DNA of 64,000 bases from Streptomyces odonnellii (GTDB lineage: Bacteria > Actinomycetota > Actinomycetes > Streptomycetales > Streptomycetaceae): positions 1 through 64,000 of the forward strand of contig NZ_LATD01000308.1 of the NCBI RefSeq assembly GCF_000981895.1, written 5' to 3'. Numbering within the stretch: position 1 is the first letter of the stretch; each line of letters begins with the position of its first letter. A program made the translations under genes and the position numbers. This document shows positions 63,683 through 64,000 of this stretch, piece by piece. The notes under the pieces were generated by a model. The model had not been told where the DNA came from and searched no databases. It saw only the letters and a list, made by a program, of their open reading frames with translations.

Positions 63683-64000
63683 CCGGCCCCGGGCGCCGGA
63701 CCAGCCGTACGAGCCCGGTCCGGGCCACCGTACGAGCCGGGCCGGGAGCCGCGTCGTACCACCGACCGGCAACCGGGGCCGGGCACCGTACGAGCCGGCC
63801 CGGGGCGCCGCCGTACCAGCCTTACGAGCCCGAGTCGGGGCGCCGTACGGGCAGGGCCCGCAGCCGCGTCGTACCCCCGGAGCGGCAGGACCGGGCAGGT
63901 CCGGCGGCCGGACCGGAGCGGTGCCCGGCCGCTCCCGGCGGCGGGCGGAGCGTAACCGTTTCGTGGGGAGGGGGCCCGGCCCCATAGGATTGGGCCAAAG
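63683..64000. repeat. Degenerate CCGTACGAGCC repeats and window end
   Basis: After the rmdB stop, CCGTACGAGCC recurs three times exactly or nearly (around 63750, 63786 and 63825 in variant form) within GCCGGGCC-type surroundings, giving a decayed minisatellite look over 63700-63860. No reading frame is convincing. TAGGAT at 63985-63990 resembles a -10 box for a gene beyond the window. The region is a likely boundary to the next operon. Confidence 0.4.

Noticed and set aside
61604..63985. A 793-codon - strand frame opposite rmdB
   Set aside because: Antisense shadow with no domain; the GGDEF-EAL motifs are on the + strand.

Overview
This is chromosomal DNA of a Streptomyces or very close relative. 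It has very high GC with strong G/C bias at third codon positions, many GTG starts, frequent ATGA/GTGA gene overlaps, lipobox and long secretory signals, an F420-type oxidoreductase, an SseB pair, a Scabin-type ADP-ribosyltransferase and an RmdB-type GGDEF-EAL protein. From memory (not searched), much of the gene order matches the S. coelicolor core region around SCO5447 to SCO5495, so most of the window is conserved chromosome; the clearest accessory part is the left end, about 1.5 to 3.7 kb.

Layout. 0-1.5 kb: a secreted polysaccharide lyase behind a promoter that carries a DasR-type operator. 1.5-3.7 kb: a lower-GC patch of orphan polymorphic-toxin tips and immunity genes, one immunity gene frameshifted. 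3.8-10.8 kb: flavin/F420 oxidoreductase, PLP-dependent dehydratase, M4 metalloprotease, bile-acid-symporter-type carrier, a secreted protein of unknown role and a PEP mutase/isocitrate lyase family enzyme. 10.9-14.7 kb: a two-gene heterodimeric ABC exporter whose second gene has an apparent frameshift near its start. 14.9-18.8 kb: a DrrAB-like ABC transporter followed by a NarL-type sensor kinase and response regulator. 18.8-24.7 kb: glgX divergent from two tandem lipoprotein L,D-transpeptidases with a MITE-like palindrome between them.

24.7-34.6 kb: enoyl-CoA hydratase, an RsbW-like ATPase, a lipoprotein deacetylase overlapping a beta-propeller lipoprotein, a Scabin-like toxin enzyme, an EF-hand protein, a CopD-like membrane protein with a minisatellite, DUF6296, a secreted amidase, a tiny secreted peptide and a divergent MmyB-like regulator. 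34.7-39.6 kb: the glycine/serine block gcvT-gcvH-glyA-sdaA read leftward from a tandem glycine riboswitch. 39.8-42.3 kb: a P-loop protein and two SseB proteins, the second preceded by an overlapping 36-codon ORF. 42.8-48.9 kb: a five-gene peptide/nickel-type ABC importer with two strong hairpins after the binding-protein gene.

49-64 kb: thioesterase, cysteine desulfurase and mnmA (a probable sulfur relay for tRNA thiolation) with two Amidase_2 enzymes alongside, an alpha/beta hydrolase, DUF427, a LOG-like protein, SDR, MetE-like methyltransferase, ligA and rmdB. A second MITE-like palindrome begins inside the stop codon of the desulfurase gene. No tRNA, rRNA, CRISPR array, transposase or integrase gene was seen.
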